This document shows positions 38,692 to 46,456 of a DNA stretch of 64,000 bases, one piece after another. The stretch is from contig WIAG01000002.1 of NCBI GenBank assembly GCA_014055495.1, positions 1 through 64,000 of the forward strand. Reading direction: 5' to 3'. The DNA comes from Nitrospira sp. CR1.2 (GTDB lineage Bacteria; Nitrospirota; Nitrospiria; Nitrospirales; Nitrospiraceae). The notes below the pieces were generated by a model. The model saw nothing but the letters and a program-made list of their open reading frames with translations, was not told the origin of the DNA and made no database searches. Position 1 is the stretch's first letter; the number at the start of each line of letters is the position of its first letter. Both the position numbers and the translations under genes were made by a program.

Positions 38692-39087
38692 CTATCCTTT
38701 CTTGCAAGCAATCCTGAATTCTGCCTCGCCGTCACTCCCCGGCGTCACGCGCGACCATTCCCGCGTCGCCTTCCCCGCCTGCATGGGACGGCCCTTCGCC
38801 ATCTGCCCGGCATAATATTTCGTCTGCAACGGCCGGCTCTTCCGGCTTTCGCAGTCGATTTGCTTCTTGACCTTCACCGACCGATAGGTCCCCTGCGGAA
38901 TCTGCCGATCGACTTTGAAGTCCTTCAACGTCCAGAACGTGACGGTTTTGCCGCTCGGCCCGATCGTGGCCATATCGACATACCCGTCATACTTATGGGT
39001 GCCGCCGACCAGCACCCATTCCGCCGAGGCGGTCCCAACGACCAACAGCGTCGTCACCACGATCATCACCAGATATTTCAGCATCAT
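38692..39087 (-). CDS. Exported surface-adhesin E-like protein
   Basis: A 131-residue secreted protein with a signal peptide (about 1-22, ending ASA). The rest resembles the surface-adhesin protein E family: EWVLVGGT near the mature N-terminus, MATIGPSGKTVTFWTL, a cysteine pair near residues 80 and 128 and a strand-rich fold. AAAGGA precedes a double ATG, so the second ATG (39084) is an alternative start. Actual adhesion is unproven for most homologues. Confidence 0.75.
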   Translation of the reverse strand: MMLKYLVMIVVTTLLVVGTASAEWVLVGGTHKYDGYVDMATIGPSGKTVTFWTLKDFKVDRQIPQGTYRSVKVKKQIDCESRKSRPLQTKYYAGQMAKGRPMQAGKATREWSRVTPGSDGEAEFRIACKKG

Positions 39088-39216
39088 CCGTCCTTTGATT
39101 CCGCATCGAAGACCGACACACCGCCATCGGCATCATACCATCGGCGCGCATGACATGCAGCCGTCCTCCCCACTCCCCTGCTGCTTTTTCCTTCATCGTC
39201 CGTGTAGAGTCACCCC

Positions 39217-40038
39217 ATGCCACGGCCGCCAGAGAGAACGCCTCCGCCGCCACGACAGACCGGAAGGCGCGGATCATCGTCGACCGTCCCGGTAGCAGCT
39301 GCTTCCACAGGCAAGGCCAAACGGGTCACGCTGGATCGTCTCCTGTCGAAACTCGGCATCGCCAGCCGAACACTAGCACAGGAGTGGATCAGGGCCGGGC
39401 GCGTCCGCATCAACCAGCGCCTGGTGCGTTCGCCCGACACCTGGGTCGAGTGGCCCGGCGATACGGTCACCCTCGATGAACTGCCGCTCCAACAGCGCCC
39501 GCCTCGTTTTATTGTGTTTCACAAGCCGAAGGGCTGCGTCACCACGCATCACGACGAACAGGGACGGCGCACGATCTTCGACGTCCTCCCCCCGGAGCTC
39601 ACCGGCCTGCATGCGGTGGGCCGGCTCGACCAAGCCACCAGCGGTTTGCTCCTCCTCACCAACGATTCCACCCTCTCCAGCTTTCTCACCGACCCGAAGC
39701 ACAAGATCCCGCGCGAGTACCTCGTCACCGTGCGCGGCGACGTCACCGATCAGGTACGCCAAGCGGCGATAATCGGGCTGGATGACGAGGGTGAGTACTT
39801 GCGCTGCGCCGAGATGACCATTCAGAAACGATCCGGTCGCGAATCGCATTTGGCGGTCACGTTGACCGAAGGCAAGAACCGCGAAATTCGGCGCCTCTTC
39901 AACGCCCTCGGCCATGAAGTGACCAGGTTGCGCCGCATTCGATATGGCCCCTTCGCGTTGGGCGATCTCCAACCTGGCGCCTGGCGTGAACTCCCGATCG
40001 AGGACGCCAAATCCTTGCTTCACAGGGATTGCCCCTAA
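39217..40038 (+). CDS. rluB: RsuA/RluB-family rRNA pseudouridine synthase
   Basis: A 273-residue enzyme. A disordered, Pro/Arg-rich N-terminus (1-35) precedes an S4 RNA-binding domain (about 38-85, LDRLLSKLGIASRTLAQEWI) and the synthase domain. The catalytic aspartate is in GRLDQATSGLLLLTND. The family modifies either 16S U516 (RsuA), 23S U2605 (RluB) or related sites; the length and lack of a long C-tail fit RluB-like proteins, but the target is not certain. Confidence 0.88.
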   Translation: MPRPPERTPPPPRQTGRRGSSSTVPVAAASTGKAKRVTLDRLLSKLGIASRTLAQEWIRAGRVRINQRLVRSPDTWVEWPGDTVTLDELPLQQRPPRFIVFHKPKGCVTTHHDEQGRRTIFDVLPPELTGLHAVGRLDQATSGLLLLTNDSTLSSFLTDPKHKIPREYLVTVRGDVTDQVRQAAIIGLDDEGEYLRCAEMTIQKRSGRESHLAVTLTEGKNREIRRLFNALGHEVTRLRRIRYGPFALGDLQPGAWRELPIEDAKSLLHRDCP

Positions 40039-40309
40039 GATGGCGAAGCGCCGTTTTCTCTTTTAAGACAAGGGTTTCACACGCCTCAGTGTTTCCGACC
40101 TCACCGACCTGCGCGTCCGGTGAAAGAACTTGCCAACCGACGATGCTGTGCTAAGTTGGATCCAGCAGGCGAAGCGTTCGGGAACACACAGTCCGCATCG
40201 TACTGAACAACCCACTCCGCTCTCGTCCTCCACAACATTTCACTAACGTCGCTCCCGACCAGGGAAGGGCTGGTTGTACCAGCCGGTCTGTATACAGGAG
40301 ATCAGGACC

Positions 40310-40759
40310 ATGAAGGAGATCGTGAAGCGATTCGCCACCGGACTTACCACCTTGGCCGTTGTCGCCGCCTTGGCTGCGCCGACGCTGACGCATGCCGCAG
40401 GCCCGGACAAGACGCCGCTGGAGATCAAGGTCCGCGTGAGTGAAAAGGGATTTCTGGATGAGAAAGGCAAACCCTATGGCGGAAAGCGGATGTTACAAAT
40501 CCCCAAAGACACGCTGGTAAAGATCACCTTTGTCTTCGGCGAAGACCTCACCAGCCTGGCTGCGGGGGATACCCACCAAATCGCGCTGCGAGCCGAGGAC
40601 GGCTGGAAACAGGAAACCAACCCGCTGTGGATGATGAACCGGGAATCAACCGTGAGTTTTCTTGCGGGTGAGAAAGGCCGCATGCAGTATCGCGCCTACT
40701 GTATCCTCGACTGCATCGGCATGGAACATCTGACGAACCTGATCATCCAGGTGATCTGA
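40310..40759 (+). CDS. Exported cupredoxin-like protein with Cys-Cys-His site
   Basis: A 149-residue exported protein. The signal peptide (about 1-30, ending THAAG) precedes a beta-rich domain of about 115 residues. Possible metal ligands are a His in GDTHQI and a late YCILDCIGMEH cluster with Cx3Cx4H spacing, recalling but not identical to the CuA signature (Cx3Cx3H). A cupredoxin-type copper or redox protein is likely. The ATG at 40310 has AGGAG and AGGA upstream. It is followed by a strong bidirectional terminator. Confidence 0.72.
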   Translation: MKEIVKRFATGLTTLAVVAALAAPTLTHAAGPDKTPLEIKVRVSEKGFLDEKGKPYGGKRMLQIPKDTLVKITFVFGEDLTSLAAGDTHQIALRAEDGWKQETNPLWMMNRESTVSFLAGEKGRMQYRAYCILDCIGMEHLTNLIIQVI

Positions 40760-40788
40760 TCTCCGCAGCTGACTCCCTCAACGACAAG

Positions 40789-40820
40789 AGGCTCGACGTG
40801 TCATGCGACATGTCGAGCCT
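40789..40820. terminator. Bidirectional terminator hairpin
   Basis: AGGCTCGACGTGTC (40789-40802) pairs with GACATGTCGAGCCT (40807-40820) over 14 positions with one G-U, around an ATGC loop. It lies between the convergent cupredoxin-like gene and the gene ending at 40866. There is no long T-tract, but the stem is very stable and suits both directions. Confidence 0.75.
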
Positions 40821-40865
40821 CCTCATCACCACACCCCGGCCGGCGAACTGTCACGGCCTTATGTC

Positions 40866-41282
40866 CTAGTATCCCCGTCCCGTGCTGCCTCCGCCGCCAC
40901 CCATCCGCCCCAAGGGCAGAGCGTCATACCGGGTTTTGAGATCCGGATGTGCCGCCAGGTAGCTGTTCACCGCCGCCTCATCGGCAAACACGTCTTTGCT
41001 GCGCGCCCGATATTCCTCCACCGTCAGCCCCCGTTTCGACAAGAGTGCGCTGAGCTTCGCTTGGATGTCGTCGCCCATCTCCTTCATTTTCTCCGGTGAC
41101 GGCCGCTGGCCTGAGCCATACGATTCCCCGCCCTTGAAATAGTTCGTCATCATCTCGCCGATTTCGATGCGGGCGTTCACAAATTTCTCCACATCCGCAG
41201 GCTCGGCCGCCAAGCCGCTCCCTGCACACAACACAAGCCCCAACGCAATCCCGACGACGTGGCGCGACAGCTGCATGGTCAT
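40866..41282 (-). CDS. Exported hypothetical protein, Gly-rich C-terminus
   Basis: A 138-residue secreted protein. The signal peptide ends near residue 26 (GLAAEP). Two helical segments follow (VEKFVNARIEIGEMM, and MKEMGDDIQAKLSALLSKRGLTVEEYRA), a layout that resembles DUF4168-type periplasmic proteins. The last 12 residues are Gly-rich (MGGGGGSTG). The start at 41282 uses GGGAGAAG upstream; the frame is open to 41357. Function unknown. Confidence 0.72.
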   Translation of the reverse strand: MTMQLSRHVVGIALGLVLCAGSGLAAEPADVEKFVNARIEIGEMMTNYFKGGESYGSGQRPSPEKMKEMGDDIQAKLSALLSKRGLTVEEYRARSKDVFADEAAVNSYLAAHPDLKTRYDALPLGRMGGGGGSTGRGY

Positions 41283-41381
41283 AATCTCTTCTCCCTGTGA
41301 GGACAACAACGTGGACTGACTTCCGGCATCATACCATCCCCGAAGAACGCTGTGCACGGCGGCTCAGCGCATCCATTCCGC

Positions 41382-42290
41382 TCACCGCGGAAGCTGCTTG
41401 AGAAAATCCCCGAGCACGGTCCGAAACCGGTCCGGGTCTTCCGCCATCATGAAATGGCCGGTTTGAAGCTCCACGAGCTGCGCGCCGGGAATCTGCCCCT
41501 GAATCCCCATGGCGATGGCCGGAGACGCCACATCGTCTTTCGCCCCCACCATGATCAACGTGGGCACCGTGATCGCGGAGAGTCGGCCATGCACGTTGAA
41601 CTGCGACATAGATGTGAGCGCCTCCCGAATCACCGTGCCGTTCCAGGTGGGAATTCGTTCAAGCAGCGGCTGATAGGTTTTCGCCGGCGTGCCGGAAGGA
41701 AAACTTTCGACGATGATGGCCTTCGACACCTCGCGATAGTCGCGCGGCCGGCCGATGGTCGGAATGTCCTTGTCCAGAATCATCGCCCCATCGGTGGTCG
41801 ACACCAACACCAGCGCCCGCACCCGTTCAGGATGGTCCAAGGCCAGCTGTTGGAGAATCATTCCGCCCATCGACACGCCGACCCACACCGCCTGCTTGAT
41901 ATCCAGCGTATCGGCCAGCCCGATCAGGTCGCAGGTAAACTGCTCGATCGTGTAGCCGGTCGGCGGCTTTTCCGAATCGCCATACCCGCGTAAATCGACC
42001 GCAATGCCGCGAAACTCCGGCGCATAGGCGCCGACATATTTGGGAAAGATGTTGCTGGTGGTCACCACCCCGTGTACGAACACGATCGGATCGCCGGTGC
42101 CCGCCTCCAGCACACTCAGGCGGAGGCCGTCCACGTTGACCAAATGGCGGGTGAATGGCTGATCGGGCGGAATGACGTCGGATAATTGCGGAGGATGCGC
42201 CCCGCTGTTGGTACGCACCGGCGCAGACACACCGGCGCAGCCCACGAGAGTCATGACTCCTAGCGCGAGCACGATTCGAGAGACCAGCAT
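41382..42290 (-). CDS. Alpha/beta-hydrolase lipoprotein
   Basis: A 302-residue lipoprotein. The signal peptide ends in the lipobox LVGC. The hydrolase fold shows the oxyanion HGVVTTSN, the nucleophile elbow GVSMGG, an acid in MVGAKDDVASP and a C-terminal histidine in LQTGHFMMAEDP, so the catalytic triad looks complete. It resembles haloperoxidase/esterase-type enzymes; substrate unknown. The start at 42290 follows a G-rich ribosome-binding site. Confidence 0.85.
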   Translation of the reverse strand: MLVSRIVLALGVMTLVGCAGVSAPVRTNSGAHPPQLSDVIPPDQPFTRHLVNVDGLRLSVLEAGTGDPIVFVHGVVTTSNIFPKYVGAYAPEFRGIAVDLRGYGDSEKPPTGYTIEQFTCDLIGLADTLDIKQAVWVGVSMGGMILQQLALDHPERVRALVLVSTTDGAMILDKDIPTIGRPRDYREVSKAIIVESFPSGTPAKTYQPLLERIPTWNGTVIREALTSMSQFNVHGRLSAITVPTLIMVGAKDDVASPAIAMGIQGQIPGAQLVELQTGHFMMAEDPDRFRTVLGDFLKQLPR

Positions 42291-42389
42291 GAGATTCCCC
42301 CCCTGAACAGGCTGACGGCCCATCAACGTAGCCTAAGCCGTCAGCCGCTCGGATTCAATGCTGGAATCGAATCACCTGATGCACAGGGG

Positions 42390-42713
42390 TTACAATATTC
42401 GGGATGACGCCACTCGCGAGACCGTGACCCGAACCGGCGCCAACTCGTCCTGGACCGGCATCGCGAACAACCGACGAGCGAACTCGCGAGACGCCGACTC
42501 CAATTCACGACAACGATCCACGAACGGGCTCGAGGCCACGCGTGGGAAATAGTCTCGATGACGCTCGTAAAACTGCGCCCGCCGCCGCCAACGATCGGCA
42601 TTGACGCTGAAGAACCAGGCGACAAGAACTGAGAACCCGCGTGGCAGCGACCTGGAATCTTGGGACTGAACACGACGCTCGCCTTTCGATGAAGCTCTCA
42701 CCACGTCTTTCAT
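42390..42713 (-). CDS. Small basic hypothetical protein
   Basis: A 107-residue Arg-rich protein. There is a short hydrophobic segment (about 22-36, GFSVLVAWFFSV) and a charged helical region (ADRWRRRAQFYERHRDYFP). GGAGG seven bases before the ATG at 42713 supports translation. I recognise no family; it could be a membrane-associated basic protein. Codon composition looks like neighbouring genes. Confidence 0.55.
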   Translation of the reverse strand: MKDVVRASSKGERRVQSQDSRSLPRGFSVLVAWFFSVNADRWRRRAQFYERHRDYFPRVASSPFVDRCRELESASREFARRLFAMPVQDELAPVRVTVSRVASSRIL

Positions 42714-42846
42714 GACTGCGCCTCCCCTCCCATGTGTCACACACGACGCCCTCACAAGGGCGGCCGGTGGGCGTCTCTCCCGACTCACCCTGCCCCACTG
42801 TAATTCGGCAAGATGAGGAACGGATTAGACCAGCATGAAAACACTT

Positions 42847-43356
42847 TCATGGAGAGGGCGTGGTGCCGGTGATTCCGTCTCCGAGGACCTCACGAAAGAC
42901 CTGGGCCAGATCGTGGAGCGCTTGTGCTCCGTCGCCCGCATAGACCGAGCCATGCATCGTCGCGAGGGTGTTCGGATTCAACGCCGCCAGCCTCCTGAGT
43001 GTGGGATCCGTCAACGTGCAATAGGGCATAGAGTTGGCCAAGGGGCCCTGCTGATATTCCTTGAGCACATCGCGACAACGCCCGATGACATCAGACTGCG
43101 TGACCGGCTCGCCATCATCGGCCTGGTGGAAGAGATCGGAACAGAGCAGCGTGCGCCGGGTCTCTTCAAACAACAGGCCCGATTCCCAACAGTGCGGCAC
43201 CTGCGGCGTCGCGAGGAATTGAAACCGATACCAGCCGGTGTGAAACAACAGCGGTTGGTCATCGCGTACCAGAAATTGACTGAACTGCAAATTGAACGGT
43301 GCGAGGAAGGTCGTGAGACGAAAGAGGTCCGGAGCACCTTCGGTCATCTGCGCCAT
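42847..43356 (-). pseudogene. Internally deleted ODP-type metallo-beta-lactamase-fold protein
   Basis: The frame of 169 residues keeps the start ([14 protein letters not shown]) and the last half ([41 protein letters not shown]) of an oxygen-binding di-iron/MBL-fold family. From recall of that family, about 65 residues that include the HxExD metal-ligand motif should lie between FHTG and RFQFLATP; they are absent, with the frame kept. Without them the di-iron site cannot form, so it is probably non-functional. GGAGG precedes the ATG at 43356. A TIR element lies just upstream. Confidence 0.65.
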
Positions 43357-43436
43357 GAGGCCCTCCAACAAAAATGTACGCGGCATCGTACCCGGCCGAT
43401 CCGCACGGCGCAAGCGAAGGACAGGCCTCATGAAGC

Positions 43437-43560
43437 AGCCCGCATGATTCATGACACTTCTGCCGCACTCGCTGATTCACTGGTGCGACGGGCCTTCGGC
43501 CGCCGGGCTCGCGACATGACTCGGGGATTTCGGAACGAACCGTCATGAATCATGCGGGCT
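43437..43560. repeat. 124-bp terminal-inverted-repeat element (copy 2)
   Basis: Both ends are the same perfect 19-bp inverted repeat AGCCCGCATGATTCATGAC (left 43437-43455, right 43542-43560). The inner sequence (CTTCTGCCGCACTCGC, ending CGGCCGCCGGGCTCGCG) aligns with the left part of the 192-bp copy at 20944. It lies upstream of the deleted MBL-fold gene. The remaining gap to 43671 shows only the next gene's ribosome-binding site. Confidence 0.85.
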
Positions 43561-43670
43561 AGGGGATTGGCCTCCAGGGTCCAGGGGTTCCGCTAGTCGT
43601 GCCCTGTGCCGGCGCAGGATAGAACAACAACAGGCAGAGGGATCACTCGTGGTCCTAGGAGGACACCACC

Positions 43671-43850
43671 ATGAAACAGCAAGGGCAACACCCGGTTCGT
43701 CGAAGCCATCAGCAACGGCCCGGCCAGGACAAGGAAGAGATCTGGCCCCTGTCGGCCCGCGAGTTCATGAAACTGCTCCTGTCGGGACTGCGCTCGACCA
43801 GGAAAGAGATACGGTTGACGCGTCTGACGCCCGCTGATCAAGCCGCATAA
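43671..43850 (+). CDS. Small basic hypothetical protein (59 aa)
   Basis: A 59-residue protein with an AGGAGG site eight bases before its ATG. It is rich in Gln, Arg and Lys, with one amphipathic segment (LSAREFMKLLLSGLRS). It is followed at 31 bp by another small gene on the same strand, possibly in one transcript. Function unknown; the good ribosome-binding site is the main evidence. Confidence 0.5.
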   Translation: MKQQGQHPVRRSHQQRPGQDKEEIWPLSAREFMKLLLSGLRSTRKEIRLTRLTPADQAA

Positions 43851-43880
43851 GTCGGGGGCGCAGGACGAATGAGGTGCACG

Positions 43881-44075
43881 ATGTACACCGATGACAGTCT
43901 GCTCACACATGACGAATACAAAGCTGCCGAGGCCGCATTCCGCGGCCTGCCCTTCAACTCCGACTGGTCCCGAGGGGCGCAGCTCATCTACGTCGGAATT
44001 CTCGAGGTCACCCGTGGCCGGGACATCGTCGAGGATTGTCGCTGGGAGGAGGCCGCGGCCACCGTCGGGTCCTGA
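43881..44075 (+). CDS. Small acidic hypothetical protein
   Basis: A 64-residue protein beginning MYTDDSLLTHDEYKAAEAAF. GAGGTG lies just before this ATG; an ATG at 43869 would add four residues. Its even helix/strand composition and acidic surface suggest a small folded protein. I recall similar short proteins only loosely and assign no function. It is downstream of the 59-residue gene. Confidence 0.55.
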   Translation: MYTDDSLLTHDEYKAAEAAFRGLPFNSDWSRGAQLIYVGILEVTRGRDIVEDCRWEEAAATVGS

Positions 44076-44206
44076 CTCGCCGTTCCCTTCCATTCAGCCC
44101 CGGGCCCGCAGGCTCCTCTTCGAACGCTCCCGCGGCTTGTGGCACGCCGGCACGATTGCAATAGCGCAGCGAGTGGCGTAGAGAAGGGGGCACAAGAGGC
44201 CCGATC

Positions 44207-44761
44207 ATGACCCGACCGCTGTTGTCCGCCCTGTCTCTCCTGATGCTGCTCGCCGCGCCGGTCGCCGCCCAAAGTCCCTGCTCAGATTGTTTTTACGCCG
44301 CCGAAGAAGAGGTCCGGCGATGTCTGGGGAATGCCATCAGCTCAGACGATAAAAACAGCTGTTTGGAAAACCGGCGGGTGCGCCTCAAGGCCTGCAGCGA
44401 GAATCAATGCCAGACGGTCAGGGAGGAAACGGCTCCCGCGGAGACGCAAATGACGCCCGCCCGGCCCGGCCTCGCCCCCTACACGCCCACGGAGGGAGAA
44501 TGGCTGGCCCTGATGACAAGGGCCGCCCTCCGACGGGAGGCCAGCCCCGATCGGCCCTATTCGCTCGACATCGTCCTCGCCGATGCGCAAACGCTGCAGA
44601 TCATCCTTCGACATGCGTCCACGATGAACCGGGACCAGGTCCGGAACGCCGTCGATGCCGCGAAAGAATCCATCAAAAACATCGCCAAAGGGTACGGCTG
44701 GGACAAGTGGCTGAAAATCAGGGAGACGGTTGAACCCTATGCGGCGAAGACGAAGAAATGA
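44207..44761 (+). CDS. Exported Cys-rich hypothetical protein
   Basis: A 184-residue secreted protein with a clear signal peptide (1-21, ending VAAQ). The mature N-terminus has five cysteines (CSDC, RRCLG, NSCLENR, KACSENQC), likely disulfide-bonded or metal-binding. The second half is a helical region with conserved-looking YGWDKWLKIRETVEPY. Convergent with the phosphatase gene, 27 bp between stop codons. Function unknown. Confidence 0.7.
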   Translation: MTRPLLSALSLLMLLAAPVAAQSPCSDCFYAAEEEVRRCLGNAISSDDKNSCLENRRVRLKACSENQCQTVREETAPAETQMTPARPGLAPYTPTEGEWLALMTRAALRREASPDRPYSLDIVLADAQTLQIILRHASTMNRDQVRNAVDAAKESIKNIAKGYGWDKWLKIRETVEPYAAKTKK

Positions 44762-44788
44762 GCGGTCGGGTGCAACGGGCCTGCCCGC

Positions 44789-45298
44789 TCACGCCATGAT
44801 CAGCGTGATTTGCGCAGGTGTCAGGAGCGCGCCCGGTTGATGGCGTCCGAGCCAAGCCAGGGCATCCGGCCCCGAGAGTCTCAAGACCGATCGAGCCAGC
44901 AATGTCGCAAACAAGGCCGTGCGCCCGAGCCCGGCGGAACAGTGGATGATGAGGTTGCGGCCCTGCGCAGCCTGTTCGTGCGCCTGCCGGAGCACATCGG
45001 TCAGACGGCCATCGCCAGGAACGCCGTAGTTGGGAATCGGCAGCGACAACACCGTCAGCCCTTCCCCCCGATAGATCGCGAGCAGGTCCCGCCCCGTTTT
45101 CTCCCGGCATTCGTCCGGCTCGGCCAACAGCACCACCCCGTGGATGGAAGCGGCTCTGAATTCCGGCAACAGCCTGCCCTCCGGATCGTAGAGGCCAAAC
45201 GGCATGGCGCTGCCATACACTCGGCCCGGCAGATTCAGCGGATAGACCGTCAGCGGCCTCCCGTTCGTCCATTCTGGAGACGGATTACCCGGCAGCAT
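44789..45298 (-). CDS. Dual-specificity protein phosphatase family protein
   Basis: A 169-residue cysteine phosphatase. The P-loop HCSAGLGRT supplies Cys120 and Arg126 of the CX5R motif. An Asp-rich stretch before it (near residue 62) could give the general acid. It lacks a signal peptide. Its start overlaps the end of the DUF2252 gene by 14 bases, so the two are translated together. The pairing with a kinase-like DUF2252 protein suggests a phosphoryl-transfer circuit; this is inference. Confidence 0.82.
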   Translation of the reverse strand: MLPGNPSPEWTNGRPLTVYPLNLPGRVYGSAMPFGLYDPEGRLLPEFRAASIHGVVLLAEPDECREKTGRDLLAIYRGEGLTVLSLPIPNYGVPGDGRLTDVLRQAHEQAAQGRNLIIHCSAGLGRTALFATLLARSVLRLSGPDALAWLGRHQPGALLTPAQITLIMA

Positions 45299-46370
45299 GC
45301 ACCGTCCAGTCCTTCCAATCGGCGAGCGTGGCCTTCAGCATGGCTTTCGCCGCATTCCGCAACCACGCGGACTTTCTCGCGGCCAGGTCGCGCTGCACGG
45401 CCTTGACCTGTGGCTGGTCGCCCAGGTGCACATTCGCCGTCTCCCAGCCCATGGCATACAGCAGCTTGCCCTCGTCTCGTTTCTTCGGCAACGCCGTCAG
45501 TTCAATCCGTGAGCAATAGGGCGAGAGCCGCCGGAGCAGCCACGGGCCCTCCATGCGCACAAACGGATCGCGACACCGCACGGCATGCTCCAACATCGAT
45601 TGATACAGGATCGTGCCGCCGCCCGGTTGCCCTTGGGCCCACAGACCAGAAGAGGCAATCAGCCGCTTTGCCTCACGCGCAACCTTCCCGCCCCGCCATT
45701 CAGCGAGCGCAACGAACCGTGGACGCCCCAGACTACCCAGGCCCGAACGCCGCCGCCGGAGACCATACGACAGCCCTGCCTCGGGCATCACCTGCTCAAG
45801 CGCGTCTGTCACCTCGTGCGAAACCGTGCCTTCCACCATCGGTAGTGCCGCCATCTTCTTCCAGAACTTCACCGGATCGCGCAGGGAGTTCGTGGCGATC
45901 TCGCGCAACCAGCGATGCTGCTCCGACAACACAAACGGCCGCCCTCCGGCCCGCAGCCCTTCTCGGTAGCCAGTCAACACCGCCTCGCAGGCCTCGTCCA
46001 ACTTGACCGCGAGATGCTCAGCCCGACCGGCAAGCTTGGCGCTGACCACCAGGCGCACCAGATCGCTGGTGTAGGGAAACGAGCAGGCCTCGTCAAAATC
46101 ATTGATGCCCCAGATCAGGCGCCCTTCGCTGTCGCGCCACGTGCCGAAGTTTTCGACATGCAGATCGGCGACCGCCCGCAGCGACGGGGCCGTGGCCAGG
46201 TCGGCACAGACTTCCGGCCAGACCTGCATCCAGCGGTAACAGGTAGCCCTGAGAAAGGAAAAGGGGCTCTGTGCCATCACGGCATGCTTCACCCGCAGAT
46301 CCGCCGGCACAAACGGCACCTGCCGCGCCGACCATCGCTCATAGGCCTGTGTTGCGTGGAGAATGTTCAT
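45285..46370 (-). CDS. DUF2252 family protein
   Basis: A 361-residue DUF2252 protein. ADLHVENFGTWRDSEGR followed by WGINDFDEA corresponds to the DUF2252 core, which has a remote resemblance to kinase/aminoglycoside phosphotransferase catalytic loops (H-x-x-N and DFD). The rest matches the family length. Function is not established. It overlaps the downstream phosphatase gene by 14 bases. Confidence 0.85.
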   Translation of the reverse strand: MNILHATQAYERWSARQVPFVPADLRVKHAVMAQSPFSFLRATCYRWMQVWPEVCADLATAPSLRAVADLHVENFGTWRDSEGRLIWGINDFDEACSFPYTSDLVRLVVSAKLAGRAEHLAVKLDEACEAVLTGYREGLRAGGRPFVLSEQHRWLREIATNSLRDPVKFWKKMAALPMVEGTVSHEVTDALEQVMPEAGLSYGLRRRRSGLGSLGRPRFVALAEWRGGKVAREAKRLIASSGLWAQGQPGGGTILYQSMLEHAVRCRDPFVRMEGPWLLRRLSPYCSRIELTALPKKRDEGKLLYAMGWETANVHLGDQPQVKAVQRDLAARKSAWLRNAAKAMLKATLADWKDWTVHAAG

Positions 46371-46456
46371 GGGAACAATCGGCTGAGTCGCGCTACGGTC
46401 TCACGTCCGGCGGAAGACCGCAAGGCATGAATGGGAGCGGGTAACGGTGATAGGCG

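Noticed and set aside
43593-44093. A 166-residue minus-strand frame over the two small genes
   Set aside because: It has no ribosome-binding site, and the plus-strand small genes have better starts.
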